Part shown: positions 46,442-57,130 of the stretch, in pieces | How the letters are laid out: every line of letters starts with the position of its first letter | Numbering within the stretch: the first letter of the stretch is position 1 | Assembly (NCBI GenBank): GCA_947044405.1 | Contig: CAMRHE010000054.1 | Span: forward strand, 3,859,501-3,923,500 | Source of the DNA: Leptodactylus fallax | Taxonomy: Eukaryota; Chordata; Amphibia; Anura; Leptodactylidae | Reading direction: 5' to 3' | Length of the DNA: 64,000 nucleotides | The notes under the pieces: generated by a model | Told to the model about the DNA's origin: nothing | The model's input: only the letters and a program-made list of their open reading frames with translations | The model's database searches: none | Made by a program: the position numbers and the translations under genes

Positions 46442-47724
46442 GAATACAGATGGGCCAGCTGCCGTGGCTGGGGAAACAGGGGGTTCTTAGAGCGGTTGGG
46501 GCATTCCGCCTTGAAATGTCCTGGCTGGTTACAGGCGTGACATCGCCGGACCTCTCCTTGGGATTTAGAGGTGGTCCCTGGGGCGCCCAGAGTTCTTGGG
46601 ACAGGGGAAGTAGAGGGGGCACCCGGGACAGAGTTTGTCTTACCCCACTTGGAGACCGCAGGCTGTGGTGAACTCCAACTTTGCCCCTCCTTCCCGCTTG
46701 GGGGTCTCTGCAGTGTGGCTCCTCTCTTGATCCCTTGCTCCCTGGTGGACACATAGTCGTCAGCAATCTCTGCAGCCTTGTCTGCTGTTTTGGGTTTCCA
46801 ATCACACACGAACTGGCGGACCTCCAGAGGGCACACCTGGAGAAATTGTTCCTTTAACATAAGTTCCCCAATTCCCTCAAACGTGGTGACAGTAAGTCCT
46901 TTGATCCACTGCCAGAATGTAACCTGTAAGTGGTGCAGAACATCCGCATAGCTCTCTGTGGGACCCCGCTGGATATTCCGGAACTTTTTGCGGTACACCT
47001 CCGGCGTGAGCTGGTATCTCCGGATCAGCGCCGCTTTGATGGTCTCATAGTCCGCGTCCACTGGTAAGCTCGTGGAAACATCCAGGCCTTTTCCCTTCAT
47101 CCGGGGAGACAGGTAACGGGCCCATTCTGCCTGGGGAATATGATGCTGCTTACACACCCGCTCAAATCCCCACAAAAACGAGTCCAAGTCCCCGTTATCT
47201 TCCAAGATTGGAAAGTCCTCGGATCGGATCTTTAGTGCTCGGGCTCCTGGAGTTGGTGCAGGGGAAGGTTGCACCTGCTGGCAAAGTTCCAGCTTTTTTA
47301 GCTCAAGCTGATGCTCCAACTCCGCCCGACGCTCTGCAGCAGCGGCCTCTCTTTCCGCCCGGCGCTCTGCAGCACTAGCAGCGGCCTCTCTCTCCACCCG
47401 GCGCTCTGCAGCTTCTCGGTACTGGAGAATCACCTGCAGACGGGTGCTAGAGTCACTAGCGTCTATCTGCTGTAAGGCCATTTGCAAGTATAAGTCCGTT
47501 ACCCCCACAGAACTGGGGCTACTGGTCCCTCCAGGCACAATTACCTCTGGGGTCTGGGCACCTGCGGAACCGTCTGGCATGGTGATGTTGTCTGGTGCCA
47601 GCCTCTCAGGACCTTGCTCCGCCTCCTGCATGGCTATGGTAGCTTCCATATCCGCCATCTCCTGGAGTTCAGCAGCAACCAAGTCCTGCAGACGTTTGGT
47701 TATGCTTCTGGTCCCACCAGCCAT
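46285..47724 (-). CDS. Gypsy gag protein
   Basis: 479 codons from ATG 47724. Residues 104-150 are a charged coiled-coil (RREA/AERRAE repeats). Residues about 235-328 resemble the SCAN-like capsid part of Gmr1-type gags (RRYQLTPEVYRKKFRN, then LQVCPLEVRQFVCDW). A CCHC zinc knuckle lies at 395-408 (CHACNQPGHFKAEC). The last 60 or so residues are an out-of-frame reading of the protease, so the natural end is uncertain. Gag forms the particle that packages element RNA. No internal stop is present. Confidence 0.9.
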   Translation of the reverse strand: MAGGTRSITKRLQDLVAAELQEMADMEATIAMQEAEQGPERLAPDNITMPDGSAGAQTPEVIVPGGTSSPSSVGVTDLYLQMALQQIDASDSSTRLQVILQYREAAERRVEREAAASAAERRAEREAAAAERRAELEHQLELKKLELCQQVQPSPAPTPGARALKIRSEDFPILEDNGDLDSFLWGFERVCKQHHIPQAEWARYLSPRMKGKGLDVSTSLPVDADYETIKAALIRRYQLTPEVYRKKFRNIQRGPTESYADVLHHLQVTFWQWIKGLTVTTFEGIGELMLKEQFLQVCPLEVRQFVCDWKPKTADKAAEIADDYVSTREQGIKRGATLQRPPSGKEGQSWSSPQPAVSKWGKTNSVPGAPSTSPVPRTLGAPGTTSKSQGEVRRCHACNQPGHFKAECPNRSKNPLFPQPRQLAHLYSWWGGRGCNPMPTVNRSLWGVKWSWDFGTLGRRLLWCNLTWSLRTVLSLEKL

Positions 47725-48171
47725 CCACTGGAAGCCGTTGCCAAATAAAAGATAGGACAGAAAAAAGAAGGGAGGGAACAGTACTGTACCAAACTTTCAC
47801 CGTATTTTAAGCTTGATCTCATACCGCGCTCGTTCCATAGGATTGCCGCAATCCCCAGTGTCTGCGTGATACCACACGAAAGGGAAGGCTTACCAAAGAC
47901 ATTAAAAAAAATAAATTTACTGCTTCCATTCAAATTCTGTTTTGGGGACAAAACGTTCCTAAAACACCCCGCCGGGGGCTTTTTAAAATAAAACAAAAAA
48001 AAAAAGAAGGGGATACCCAAAACAAAAAAAAAAATAAAAAAAACCCCCCCCCTCCACCCCACACACTGTTGAAGCCCCTAATATCCCCACCACGCAAAAG
48101 ACAAGAACCCCCACACACACACACACACACACACACAGTCACCCAACTGATAGGGGGGGGGGGGCCACCAC
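47725..48171 (-). other. 5' untranslated leader with corrupted primer site
   Basis: It lies between the 5' LTR and gag. A primer-binding site would begin next to 48171; on the minus strand the sequence reads gtggtggccc and then a C-run, so a tRNA match cannot be identified. From about 47985 the sequence is dominated by A, C and G runs and a CA repeat (48113-48136). Confidence 0.55.
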
Positions 48172-48511
48172 TGTGAAGAATATCGCCTCGCCCGATTATG
48201 ATTAAATTGTGGGGAAATTATCGAATGGAAAAGCCGCCTGGAAACAGAAAGAGACCTAAGGAGAAAGGGGGGGAGGGGGGAATTAAAGGGGGAACCCCCG
48301 ACCCCTTAACAAAAGGGGGGAAAAAAAAAGGGGGGGAAAGGGAAAATAACACCCTTAAAAAGGGGGGGGGGGGAGGGGGGAGAAAATAAATAATAATTTA
48401 AAAAGGGGGGGGGGGGGGGGGGAAAAAACTACACACACACCAACAACAAATAAATAACCCACGACGCGGCGGGGGGGGGGGGGGGGGCGGGCGGGGGGGG
48501 GGGGGGGGGCG
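47985..48511. other. homopolymer-saturated block across leader and LTR
   Basis: Runs of A, C and G fill this stretch. In the LTR part (48195-48511) about 300 extra bases separate ccgcctgg-like and gcgcctgcgatcaaac words that are adjacent in the other LTR. The pattern matches the blocks in Tc1 elements 1 and 2. Confidence 0.7.
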
Positions 48512-49312
48512 CCTGCGATCAAACTTCTTTCTTAACCTCCCACTCACACACCGTGAGTAGACCGGGTCATAGGATAAAAACGAAGCGAGCGATATAAATT
48601 TTATATGTTTAATAACCCAAGTGGGTCGGTATGAATTAATAGCATATACAGAAATATACAATATTAATATGATCAAGCATAAACATACAAGCAAAAGGGA
48701 AAAGATACAATACACCAAAATAAAAGGAAATAAAGATTAGAAAAAATACCTGAGCACACAGCTTTGTCCTAGCTGTCTCTCTTCCATGCTCAACACAATA
48801 GACTCGTAGTGCGTTTCTCTAGGCCACAGCAGAGTTTTGGGCCTAGGGCGCAAGCTTAAGCAAGTTGCATAAAACAATCCTTCTACATGCTGTCTAGAAC
48901 TAGGCCCTCAAAGCATTCCTAAGTAGGGCAGGCCCTCTCATCTTCTCCCAGATCAGAGCTCCTTACTGCCTCTTTGCTGAATGACCCCAGAATCCAGGTC
49001 TGCCCACAGCATATGGCTAGTGCTCCACCCACCCCTTGCTCCCAGGCAGCCCCCCTTCTCCCACCTTTGCAGAGCCCTCGGAGAGAAGGGTGAAGTTAAG
49101 GCTTGCTATCCCCCATCCCATCTGGCCAGGGATAATAAAAGTGCCTGGCTATAGCAAGCCATCTCCAATGAACACACATAAAACCAGTGAAGCGTATTGT
49201 CCAGCAATGTGGACTCAACTAAAGCACCGCATTCCAAGTGGGGGAAGGACTGACCTAAGCAAGTAAAACACACTTCCAAGAAAGATATAAAACTGAGGGT
49301 CGGTTCATCACA
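48172..49312 (-). repeat. 5' LTR of the Gypsy element
   Basis: 1141 bp as written, because about 300 bp of homopolymer-rich sequence sit near its downstream end. The remaining 800 bp align closely with 42859-43695. Confidence 0.9.
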
Positions 49313-49667
49313 CTGTGTTTATAATACCCCTATATATAGCTTATCTATAGTGACTTTTCGTGTGATGTCACCTTATTTAATTGGAAATGGTACGGATTTA
49401 TATTTTTACTTTTCTGTATTTGCAGTGATTAAACATCTGGTGCTATGCCTTTCTGCCATAATATGCAAGGGGTTAACTTGTAGTCCCTAGTTGATGCCTG
49501 AATTTGCCTTTAGTGGGATCCCTCCAGTATATACACTGATATTGATTTGCTCTCACATCTGCCCCTTAATTAAATAGTCACCTGTCCCTACGTGTTACAT
49601 CATGAGTAGCCATGACTCATCAGGGGATCCAAAACATGGTCAGGTACAATCACAAACTATTCTTATC
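49313..49667 (+). other. Penelope 3' flank, resumed after the LTR element
   Basis: This follows directly on from 42858 once the LTR element and one target copy are removed. It ends at the junction with the inverted copy. No coding is seen. Confidence 0.6.
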
Positions 49668-50308
49668 TCTGCAATGCTGAGCATGCTATACAGCCACTGC
49701 AACGATAACAACCCTTAATTTCCACGTCCAGCCATGTAGTCTTTTTTTTAATAGGCTCAAAATTACTCCGCACAAATCTATCTCTTGGAGATCTGCCTTT
49801 CCTAAACGTGATTGAAGGGGTAGCCCCGACTGCTTCACTTATATCTGGGTCCATTAATAGTATGTCCCAGTTCTTTTTGAGAATCTCTCTCGCTCTGCTC
49901 GTTCCATTGTCAAAGTGGTTATAAAACGGATAATTTGAGCCCCTTCAGCCATCGCTGGCAAAGGCTCAAGCCTCTGACTCAATGCATACTTATGAGCCTC
50001 CGTAAGGACACGATACGGATATCCTCGTTTAAGGAACCATTCCCTCAAGTCACCAGCTTGTTCGATATACTTTTCTTTATTTGAACAATTACGCCTGACC
50101 CTCAAATATTGTCCTTTGGGAATTCCTCTTTTGAGGGCCAGAGGATGGTGACTTTCCCAATGTAATAGGGAATTTGTAGAGGTAGGTTTACGATATACAG
50201 GGCTCTTTGGGGATAACAGGGCCATTTTTGATATATAGAGTCAGAACTTAATGACCAGGATGGCAATTCCCACAGAGCTATTGATGGATCATGAATAATC
50301 AGATGCAT
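49668..50308 (-). pseudogene. Penelope RT C-terminal fragment, inverted copy
   Basis: The minus-strand frames repeat the left copy almost word for word (YRKPTSTNSLLHWESHHP; AVGATPSITFRKGRS), with a frameshift near 49860. It stops at the CSALQ word (about 49668), where homology with 42431 ends. It therefore lacks the GIY-YIG part and the C-terminus. Confidence 0.85.
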
Positions 50309-50471
50309 GATCGGTGATTTGGTGAGATCTATCTGATTTTTCTTACCTTTTCATATATTTGGAAGTCTGTGATTTAGAGTTTTAACATTAACTCTTTATT
50401 TTTTGTTGATTTGTGTGATTTACATCTGCATTGTATTGTATTGATATAATCCCTGATCACACAAATATTTA

Positions 50472-50891
50472 CAGTGCCTTGCGAAAGTATTCGGCCCCCT
50501 TGAACTTTTCAACCTTTTGCCACATTTCAGGCTTCAAAAATAAAGATATAAAATTTTAATTTTTTGGTGAAGAATCAACAACATGTGGGACACAATTGTC
50601 ATCAGTCATTTAGAACAACATTGGATCATTCAGAGATCCTCACTGAACTTCTGGAGTGAGTTTGCTGCACTGAAAGTAAAGGGGCCTAATAATATTGCAC
50701 GCCCCACTTTTCAGTTTTTCATTTTTTACAAAAGTTTAAAATATCCAATAAATTTCGTTCCACTTCACGATTGTGTCCCACTTGTTGATTCTTCACCAAA
50801 AAATTCAAATTTTATATCCTTATGTTTGAAGCCTGAACTGTGGCAAAAGGTTGAAAAGTTCAAGGGGGCCGAATACTTTCGCAAGGCACTG
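50472..50891. mobile_element. mariner-type MITE, 420 bp
   Basis: Ends cagtgccttgcgaaagtatt at 50472 and the complement at 50891 pair over about 125 bp with few mismatches. TA flanks both sides (50470-50471, 50892-50893). It has no transposase. It sits inside the inverted Penelope arm, interrupting homology with 41590-41640 of the other arm. Confidence 0.92.
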
Positions 50892-51049
50892 TATATGTGT
50901 TAGTCTTTTCTTTTATAGACATGTCATTATTGAGGTGCATTTTTATGAGATATTTATATTAAAAGTTATGTTTTATAGTTTTTTCCACATTTGCTGTATT
51001 TATTCTCTTCTAAGTGGAAATTCCTGCCCTAGTTGGTATTTTTTGCTGA

Positions 51050-51573
<524 letters not shown>

Positions 51574-51794
51574 AGTTAAGAGTACCATCATTTCTGTCCA
51601 GGCCTGTTTCATGAGTTTTCTTTTTTAAAAATTCTGTTGAAGCATGGTTGAAAAGCAGTGTCTGACTTTCATTTGTTCATTTTCATAGAACTTTTATATA
51701 TTATTACTTTTATCAGATTCAAGTTATTTCTGTGACCATAGTGGGTTTTTCTTTCATTAAATGAGGGGTACCAACAATTTAGTCCACGTGTGTA

Positions 51795-52100
51795 TGTTCT
51801 GAGTTGTTAGTTTATTGAGATTTGTAAGTTTTTTTTTTTGTTTTTTTTTAATGTTCCGTTAGCTTTAGATAAAACAGTTTACCCTTGCCATAGTTTAGAA
51901 TTTTTAGGTATTATTATTGATTCGAATAATATGGAGTTTCGTTTACCTGAAGATAAATTATTAAAAATAAACGCCTTGATTATTGAATTATTAACTAAGA
52001 ACAAGTCAACATTGAAAGAGATTCAATCATTACTGGGTTTATTGAATTTTGCTACACGAATAATGCAGGGTTTTTATTGTAAGAGCTTATATTTCTCTAC
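51795..52100 (+). pseudogene. Ngaro-like copy B, RT C-terminal part
   Basis: Continues the RT from 40711. The frame at 51838 shows ALDKTVYPCHSLEFLGIII, FRLPEDKLLKINAL and IQSLLGLLNFATRIM, matching the same part of copy C (LSFLGIEFD; QMQSLLGLLVFACRI). At 52100 it is cut by the composite repeat. RNase H, expected next, is not found. Confidence 0.8.
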
Positions 52101-52102
52101 TA

Positions 52103-53872
52103 GGGGCAATGGTGAACCTAGCCTCTTTGTTGCCTGAGGCGGACTATAGAAAGACACCCCCCCCCCCAAAAAAAAAAAAAAAAAAAAAATTGAGTTTCCA
52201 TGCTACTAGCCTCACACGCTGTTACCGTCGCACAATATTCACAATGCACAAAGTTATAAAACAGTTTTTAAGAATTCTTCTTCCTGCATTACTTCAGTAT
52301 CAGATCAACAACACGACATTAACAATGACAATAACTTCACACATCTTCTGCTTGGTGGATGGACGAGCCCACGTGGCCCCCATTCTCTATAATAGGAGCC
52401 CCGCAGATAGCTGAGTACTGTACTTCAGCTATCTTTGGCACTCCCATTGAAGTGAATGAGAGCCACGCGGGTTCGTCCATCCACCAAGTGACACACCTAT
52501 ATTCAGCCTGGTTGTGGTCAGGCTTAATTTCCACCCAGTGGAGGGAAAAAACCCAAATCTCAGGATCAGTGGGGGACTCAGCAGACAGACCACCATCAAT
52601 CAGATATTTATTCTCTATGATTTAGGTGAATACAGTGCAGTAACATTTTGTGACTTACAGGTGACGACTCTGAATAATCGGTCACATTTCCCTTCTCTTC
52701 CCTTTGGACCACCATGACCACTTCCAGCTGTGACTTGTCTCTGTAAAATTTGCAACACAGACATCTTTGGCTCCTCACTTTTCCAGGCATCCAACCCACA
52801 TTGTACTCACCTGCACACCCATCCTGGTGTTACCCCAATTATAAAATATATGATATAACCCACCATAATGAATAATACTCCCAAGTGCATTTTTATATTA
52901 ATAATGTCCGTGTGTACCCTGTATAAATAGTGCCCCTTATTAATAAATCCCCAGGTATTAAATAATTAAAAGGTTTTCCAGGTCATTAATAAACTAATCA
53001 GTGGGGCTCAAAAACCCAGGACCCCCACTGATCAGCTGTTTGAATGGTACCTGTGTAAGCACCGTGACCGCTTCTCTGTTTACATAGTGTCATACATCTT
53101 ATAGCGGCCAGGTAATGTAACTACAGCCTCGTCCTGTACATGTCTACAGTATGTGACAAGGCTGGAGTTACATCACACTGCCACTATAAACAGACATCGT
53201 ATAATATTAACAGGCACCATAGCCCCTGTTTATAGCGCCCCATTTACACACACTATAATGTTCCACAGCAGCCCCTGCACACAGTATTATGCCTCGTAGA
53301 GGCCCCTGCACACGGTATTATGCTCCATAGTGGCCCCTGCACACGGTATTATGCCTCGCAGCGGCCCCTGCACACGGTATTGTGCTCCCTAGTGGCCCCT
53401 GCACACGGTATTATGCTCCATAGTGGCCCCTGCACACGGTATTATGCCCCGCAGTGGCCACTGCACATGGTATTATGCTCCATATTGTCCCCTGCACACG
53501 GTATTATGCTCCATATTGGCCCCTGCACACGGTATTATGCTCCATAGTGGCCCTCTGCACGCGGTATTATGCTCCATAATGGCCCTCTGCACGCGTATTA
53601 TGCTCCATAGTGGCTTTTGCATAGGGTATTATGCTCCACAGTGGCCCCTGCACATGGTATTATGCCCCATAGTGGCCCCTGCACATGGTATTATGCCCCA
53701 TAGTGGCCCCTGCACATGGTATTATGCTCTATAGTGGCCCCTGCACACGGTCTTATGCTCCCTAGTGGCCCCTGCACACGGTCTTATGCTCCCTAGTGGC
53801 CCCTGCACACGGTATTATGCTCCCTAGTGGCCCCTGCACTGGTATTATGCTCCATAGTGGCCTCTGCACTGG
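52103..53872 (+). mobile_element. composite non-autonomous hAT-like repeat, copy 2
   Basis: It matches 3367-5525 in order and in most of its sequence: the nnggtgaacctagcctcttt start, a C/A homopolymer stretch, the 52351-52488 palindrome, a gcaacacagacatctttggc block and the 31-bp array. It stops at the array, where a Tc1 end begins, so the core module and right end are missing. It lies between RT and recombinase of copy B. Confidence 0.7.
53257..53872 (+). repeat. 31-bp tandem array 5
   Basis: About twenty units of the 31-bp repeat, close to those at 4497-5525. Some units carry one-base indels, such as gcccctgcac losing or gaining a base. Confidence 0.9.
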
Positions 53873-53874
53873 TA

Positions 53875-54081
53875 CAGTGGGTACGGAAAGTATTCAGACC
53901 CCTTTTAAATTTTTCACTCTTTGTTTCATTGCAGCCATTTTCTAAAAGCAAAAAAGTTCATTTTATTTCTCATTAATGTACACTCAGCACCCCATCTTGA
54001 CAGAAAAAAACAGAAATGTAGATATTTTTGCAAATTTATTAAAAAAGAAAAACTGAAATATCACATGGTCATAAGTATCTG
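53875..54081. mobile_element. truncated Tc1/mariner end
   Basis: It starts after TA (53873-53874) with cagtgggtacggaaagtatt, a Tc1-type terminus, and runs about 200 bp of A/T-rich subterminal sequence. It ends where the recombinase frame of copy B resumes. No second end is present. Confidence 0.65.
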
Positions 54082-54778
54082 GTGTTTCTTTTTTTCTTGA
54101 AGTTGAATGGCAAATCCTCGTTGTTAAGTTTTTTCCTGGTTAAACAGTTGGTAAAAGGGTATAAGAAGAAATTTATCATTAGAGATGATAGAAGACCAAT
54201 TACTTTGAAATTGTTATCAGATCTCTGGAACATTCTTCATTGTATTTGTTTAGATGAATTTGAAACTTGTCTTTTTAGGCCCGCATTTGTTTTGGCTTTT
54301 TTCGCAGCAATGCGCATCGGCGAATTGGTTGGGAATAATGCGCATTCTAGCTCTCCATTATTAATATCTGATGTTCATTTGAGATAGGATACAGTTCATG
54401 TTCTGCTCAGAAGATCGAAAACAGACCAATTGGGTAGAGGTCGAGTATTTAAAACTCTGCAGCATTCCAGGATATAAGGTTTGTCCACTTTCTAACATTT
54501 CTACTTGGTTACAGCTTAGACCACAGGGTGAAGATTCCTTTTTAATTCATAAGGATTTTACACCATTAACAACATTTCAATTTAATTCAGTTATTAAGAA
54601 AGCTCTTTTTGCACTCTGCATGATGCATTTCAAATTTACAGCACATTCTTTTAGAATTTTTGTTGCGACTGAGGCTGCAAGAATGGGGTTGAATGAGTCA
54701 ATCATCAAAAAAATAGGCAGATGGAATTCTAACAGATTCAATATTTATGTTCGTCCAGAGTTATGTTTAGATAATTAA
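54082..54778 (+). pseudogene. Ngaro-like copy B, tyrosine recombinase
   Basis: The first frame (to 54387) has the first catalytic arginine in FAAMRIGELVG. A stop at about 54385 is followed in the same frame by RRSKTDQLGRGRVF with the expected lysine. A frameshift leads to the second frame (to 54778), with HSFR, IKKIGRW and the tyrosine in FNIYVRPEL. These are the R-K-HxxR-Y residues of tyrosine recombinases that integrate circular cDNA of DIRS/Ngaro elements. The stop and frameshift make it inactive. The N-terminal SAM-like domain is mostly lost. Confidence 0.85.
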
Positions 54779-54789
54779 TTGTATTTTTC

Positions 54790-55392
54790 TTGTTAGGTAA
54801 AAATCTGGTCGTCTGGATAATAGGCCACTCTTTTATCCATTGGGCGCAGAAGCAAGGTATGAAGAGAGTGTACATGGACAATTTGTCATTTACTAACCAT
54901 CTTTATATTTTCTGGTGGGGTTTGAGAGGACTAACATGGAAGCAATTAATTAATTAAATCAAACTGTTAGCTTGGCCTACTCCGGATCTTTTAATTGTTC
55001 ATGCCGGAGGCAATGATGTTGCAAAAATAAAAACTATTACTTTGATTTGGGAAATGAGAAGGGATTTGACAATGATTAAATGTATTCTTCCAAATACTAT
55101 TGTTGCATTTTCAGATTTTTTTCCAAGGCTGATCTGGTCAGATGAGGCAAGTAGATTCTACGAAAAAAATTCGTAAAAGAATCAATAGAGGAAAGTGAAA
55201 GTTTTTACCTTCTATCAACGGTTTCACTTACAGACACGTGGATCTAGAAGGTTTTGTGGTCAGTATTTACAGGATGGATGGTGTTCATCTGTCCGATGTA
55301 GGCAATGACATTTTTAATGTAGGCCTACAGAATATTATTGGCTGCGGTGTTTTGGGGGCGCCATGTCTCTCTGAGTCATGGCATGTGGGTTA
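54790..55392 (+). pseudogene. SGNH-hydrolase-like region, copy B
   Basis: Directly after the recombinase the sequence reads WIIGHSFIHWAQKQG (block I, serine), WWGLRGL, LIVHAGGNDV (asparagine block) and, in another frame near 55275, MDGVHLSDVGND (aspartate-histidine block). The same blocks in the same order form the open frame at 59657-60379. Several stops and frameshifts break it. Confidence 0.75.
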
Positions 55393-55529
55393 GTCTATCA
55401 CAGGGGTCGGCAACCCCTGGCACGCGTGCCAAGAGTGGCACGCGAGGCTTATTTCCCTGGCACGGCAGCCTGATTCCTCACCCAGTAGTTTCGATTGGAC
55501 CAAACACAGCCGAAACTAAACTGCTATTA

Positions 55530-55862
55530 TTATACTGTGGGGTTTCTTCAGACCCCCGAGTATAATAAGCAGAGCCCCCGGGGAGGTGATGAAACATAAA
55601 AAACAATGTACTCACCATTCCACGCTCCGCAGCCGCTCTGTTCTCTTCGGGCGTTTCTGCCTGTAGTCAGCTGACAGGGCCTCAGGGGTCGCGTCTGACG
55701 TCATTACGCATAATGACGTGATGTGACCCCTGAGACTCAATGAGCGGTCTGTGGAGCGTGGAATGGTGAGTACATTGTTTTTTTTTTTTGTTTGTCACTT
55801 CTCTTCGCCCTCCACTTATTATACTCTGTGGTCTGAAGAGACCCCACAGTATAATAATAGCT
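55530..55862. repeat. core module, copy 5
   Basis: Bounded by two hairpins of the tatactntggggtct type (55530-55570, 55820-55860), with cccccggggaggtgatg after the first. The centre has a different CG-rich sequence with tgacgtcattacgca. It is clearly related to the other modules in edges and layout and less so in the middle. Confidence 0.7.
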
Positions 55863-55902
55863 AGTGAGTGGCACAAATTGGAATATTATAAAAATTAGAA
55901 TA

Positions 55903-56470
55903 TTATACCATGTGCAGGGGCCACTATGGAACATAATACCGTGTGCAGGCGCCGCTATGAGATATAATACTGTGTGCAGAGGCCACTATGGGACATAATA
56001 CCGTGTGCAGGGGCCACTATGGAACATAATACCGTGTGCAGGGGGCGCTATGGGACATATACCATGTGTAGGGACCGCTATGGGACATATTGCTGTGTGC
56101 AGGGGCCGCTATGGGACATAATACCGTGTGCAGGGGCCACTATGGGACATAATACCGTGTGCAGGGGCCGCTATGGGACAAATACCGTGTGCAGGCGCCG
56201 CTATGGGACATAATACCGTGTGCAGAGGCCGCTATGGGACAAATACCGTGTGCAGAGGCCGCTATGGGACATAATACCGTGTGTAGGAGCCGCTATGGGA
56301 CATAATACTGTGTGCAGGGACTGCTATGGGACATAATACCGTGTGCAAGGGCCGCTATGGGATATAATACCATATGCAGGAGCCGCTATGGGTTATAATA
56401 CTGTGTGCAGGGACTGCTATGGCTGTGGGACATAATACCATGTGCAGGGACCACTATGGGACATTATTCT
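55903..56470 (-). repeat. 31-bp tandem array 6 (reverse)
   Basis: About eighteen units of cataataccgtgtgcagggg plus ccgctatggga, the reverse complement of the 4497 version, with some one- and two-base indels. Confidence 0.88.
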
Positions 56471-56939
56471 GTATAACGGAGTGTTTTCTATATTAAGGAT
56501 GTGTTTTTGCACAGAAAACTCAGGCTTTGTTTTTTTTTTTTTTTTTTTTTTGTGCAAAAATGCACCAGTTTTACATCGAAGTAAAAGTTCCAGTGGCCTA
56601 AGAATATAGCTGCATCCAGATACATAGTGTGTTTACACCATAAGGATGCTGCCATACGGTGCTCCTGGACACATACATTTACCACTAATTGTGGGATGTA
56701 CATGTACTTTCATTGCTTCTAATCAGAAAGTACAGGAGCGTCCCAGGAAATAGTAGTAAACGCATGTGTCCTAAAGCATCTGGTGGCAGCACTTCTGTGT
56801 TATGGTTTGTGGTATATGACTTTAGTTTAGGGGTCGTCAGACTTACAATTATTGACCGGCACTCCGGGTACCTCATCTTTGATTTTTTAATTAAAATCAG
56901 CACGCCGAACAAAAAAGGTTGCCTACCCCTGGTCTATCA

Positions 56940-57130
56940 GATAATGCTGATAGGACTCTTTTAATATTAATTGATTAATTTATTGGAATATTTCACTAAA
57001 GGTTATTATTGATTTATTTAATTAGTTATTATTTATTATTATTTTATGATTATTGATTCAATTTGTTGTAAAATAATTGGGTTACCTTAATAAACACTGT
57101 GGCCAATTTTCTTCCACTAAGTTTTGTGTC
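56940..57130 (+). other. 3' end of Ngaro-like copy B
   Basis: AT-rich sequence with a ccttaataaacactgtggcc polyadenylation-like stretch (about 57085-57104). It follows the hAT insertion and fits the 3' end of copy B. The split direct repeats expected here are not clearly found. Confidence 0.45.

Larger units (their letters stand above)
42859..49312 (-). mobile_element. Ty3/Gypsy LTR retrotransposon without RT
   Basis: Two LTRs in direct orientation (42859-43695 and 48172-49312) bound it, and the 5-bp flanks ctgtg (42854-42858 and 49313-49317) match exactly. Coding runs on the minus strand: gag, retropepsin, integrase, then only a repeat-bearing tail before the 3' LTR. I find no reverse transcriptase or RNase H motif anywhere inside. 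Protease followed directly by integrase suggests the Gmr1-type order, in which RT normally comes after integrase. That RT segment is absent here. The element lies in the 3' part of the Penelope copy. Confidence 0.93.
55401..56931. mobile_element. non-autonomous hAT element, 1531 bp
   Basis: Ends caggggtcggcaacccctgg at 55401 and the complement of ggttgcctacccctg at 56931. The 8-bp flanks gtctatca (55393-55400 and 56932-56939) are identical, which fixes it as a hAT insertion. It carries a core module (55530-55862) and a reversed 31-bp array. No transposase. It entered the 3' part of Ngaro-like copy B. Confidence 0.95.

Noticed and set aside
54082..54778. Phage or bacterial integrase
   Set aside because: The recombinase lies next to RT and hydrolase remnants of a Ngaro-like element, which explains it fully.
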